Source of the DNA: an uncultured Candidatus Peregrinibacteria bacterium
Lineage (GTDB): Bacteria > Patescibacteriota > JACMRA01
Length of the DNA stretch: 23,269 bases
NCBI GenBank assembly: GCA_937127165.1
Contig: CAKZLR010000015.1
Location: 1 to 23,269, forward strand
Reading direction: 5' to 3'
A program made the position numbers and the translations under genes. Positions 22,189-23,269 of the stretch are shown here, one piece after another. Below the pieces are notes generated by a model. That model ran no database searches. It was not told the origin of the DNA and worked only from the letters and a program-made list of their open reading frames with translations. The number at the start of each line of letters is the position of its first letter. The stretch's first letter is position 1.

Positions 22189-23269
22189 TCAAGTTAGTAT
22201 TTTGTTTAGACAGTCTAGTTTGTGTGCTTGCTTAATTTCCATAGCTACTCGCTGGCCCATACTAACTGGTCTACCAAAAAAGTATTCGCTGTATGGAGTA
22301 AACTTGATACCCGGTGATCCTGGCATTCTCAAAGACACATCATACACTACAAATTCCTTTTTAGGTGGGCCTGCTTTGATGACGCACTGTAAAGCAAAAG
22401 GACCAATTATACCATCTTGAAATTCTCGCTGACAAGCTTGCACAAAACTATGACCAATCTCAAAAGCCTGATCGAGCATAGATTCGATAAGAGTGGCTGC
22501 AATATGACCAGCTTCTTCAAAATTGGGCAAAATTCCTTGTTTCTGCAGCTCTAGTTGTTGGGCTGCTGTGAGGTTATTGTAGCCATCTATATTAGTCTGT
22601 CTTCTAGTGTCTGTGCCAATAAGTTCTAAGCGATTGTAGATTGGGGAATAAAAAAAGTTGAGGTTAATGGTGGGACCAATAATAAATTCTTCTATCACAG
22701 CTTGTTTAAGAGCTTTTTCAGTAATTTTGTTTTCTGCAATCAACTGATCTGCGGTTTTCATAAAGTCGTCTTTATTTTGAGCAAAAAAGAAACCTCTCTC
22801 ATAATTTCTGGTAGCCTCGTTAACTTTAACTATTACCAATCTATCGATTTGGCTGGGCTTGGCAAACTGTTTAGGATGCTTGATTTGAGCTTTTTGAAGC
22901 AAGGTATACTGGTTGTAGCTAACTGTTCTTTCTTCGGCTTCTAGTAGGTGTCGGTTGCCAAAAATTGGTAATCTAAAGCGATCTCTAAGCACAGAATAAT
23001 CGTCTCGACAAACATATACCTCAAATGAACGATGTGGTACAAACACCACCCTTTTAGAAAGCAATTCTTCTTGAACTTCGTCTTGTAAGATTTCAGCAAA
23101 ATTATTCAAAATTACAACTTCATCCACACAACCAGTAGTTTGACCATTCCAAGTCTGTTTTTTGTAGTAGGTACTATAGATCTTATCTCGTCCCTCTTGA
23201 CAAATAACGATGTTGGACAAGCCTTCTTGAGAAGCTCCATAACAAACTTCTAAAGCACTATGACTACCT
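22189..23269 (-). CDS. purP: PurP-family ATP-grasp ligase (FAICAR synthetase-like), 5' end outside window
   Basis: PurP of archaea uses ATP and formate to turn AICAR into FAICAR, the ninth step of purine synthesis. The visible 360 residues match it in order: GSHSALEVCYGASQEG and IVICQEGRDKIYSTYYK at the N-terminus, GCVDEVVILNNFAEIL, VFVPHRSFEVYV, LPIFGNRHLLEAEER, IDRLVIVKVNEATRNYERGF (the ATP-grasp lid), VIEEFIIGPTINLNFFYSP, LIGTDTRRQTNIDG, GIIGPFALQCVI and the metal-site strand VVYDVSLRMPGSPG. The codon at 23218-23220 is TTG and an open frame with the conserved SHSAL motif continues to the right edge, so the true start is outside. Substitutions at conserved glycines (VNEAT for KxxGA, RMPGS for RIxAGT) mean that the substrate could differ. 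PurP homologues are known from Patescibacteria, and no other purine gene is present here. Confidence 0.85.
   Translation of the reverse strand, partial: GSHSALEVCYGASQEGLSNIVICQEGRDKIYSTYYKKQTWNGQTTGCVDEVVILNNFAEILQDEVQEELLSKRVVFVPHRSFEVYVCRDDYSVLRDRFRLPIFGNRHLLEAEERTVSYNQYTLLQKAQIKHPKQFAKPSQIDRLVIVKVNEATRNYERGFFFAQNKDDFMKTADQLIAENKITEKALKQAVIEEFIIGPTINLNFFYSPIYNRLELIGTDTRRQTNIDGYNNLTAAQQLELQKQGILPNFEEAGHIAATLIESMLDQAFEIGHSFVQACQREFQDGIIGPFALQCVIKAGPPKKEFVVYDVSLRMPGSPGIKFTPYSEYFFGRPVSMGQRVAMEIKQAHKLDCLNKILT

Noticed and set aside
23218..23220. Start of the PurP-like gene at TTG 23220
   Set aside because: The frame continues to the right edge and encodes the conserved GSHSALEV motif, so the true start is outside the window.
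1..23269. Alternative genetic code with TGA as glycine
   Set aside because: All housekeeping genes reach normal length without in-frame TGA, and prmC stops at TGA.

Overview
The window is AT-rich DNA (roughly one third G+C by eye) from a bacterium that uses the standard genetic code: full-length housekeeping genes carry no in-frame TGA, and prmC ends in TGA. The gene set points to the Candidate Phyla Radiation (Patescibacteria), perhaps a Microgenomates- or Katanobacteria-like lineage. Supporting signs are an archaeal-type tyrosyl-tRNA synthetase, a PurP-family ATP-grasp enzyme, a DnaG without its zinc ligands, a short helicase-dead PriA-like protein, a wall protein of the 'KEQ' type joined to peptidoglycan-binding repeats, and mostly Shine-Dalgarno-free starts. 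The phylum call is inference.

Layout. Positions 1-1137 hold the 3' end of a repeat-rich protein gene and an unrecognised gene. dnaG (1359-3074) and a dihydroorotase gene (3141-4490) follow on the plus strand, then a stretch with apparent gene debris. From 13113 down to 4897 everything is on the minus strand: tyrS, ftsK, a structured non-coding RNA, trpS, leuD and proS. A secreted or membrane-anchored wall protein with six peptidoglycan-binding repeats (13318-15423) diverges from tyrS and converges on prmC, which lies downstream of glyS (minus). Two small unrecognised genes converge near 18.65 kb. folD follows on the plus strand, then a gene-poor stretch with debris of a possible GDYXXLXY-type protein and the genes for tRNA-Ala(TGC) and tRNA-His(GTG). 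The window ends with a PriA-like gene (plus) and a PurP-like gene (minus) that runs off the right edge.

Much of the window serves translation: four aminoacyl-tRNA synthetases (Pro, Trp, Tyr, Gly), two tRNAs and the release-factor methyltransferase PrmC. The rest is replication and chromosome handling (DnaG, FtsK, PriA-like), nucleotide and one-carbon metabolism (dihydroorotase, PurP-like, FolD), an isolated LeuD, and one wall hydrolase-like protein.

The most interesting element lies at 8803-9199 on the minus strand. A consensus promoter (TTGACA, 17 bp, TATAAT) drives a predicted transcript of about 360 nt with several long helices, at least one pseudoknot, a helix joining its two ends, and a terminator-like stem before a U-run. 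Several helices are continuous only if G.U pairs on the minus strand are counted, which supports the strand call. I see no signatures of tmRNA, RNase P RNA, SRP RNA or a T-box, so it may be undescribed.
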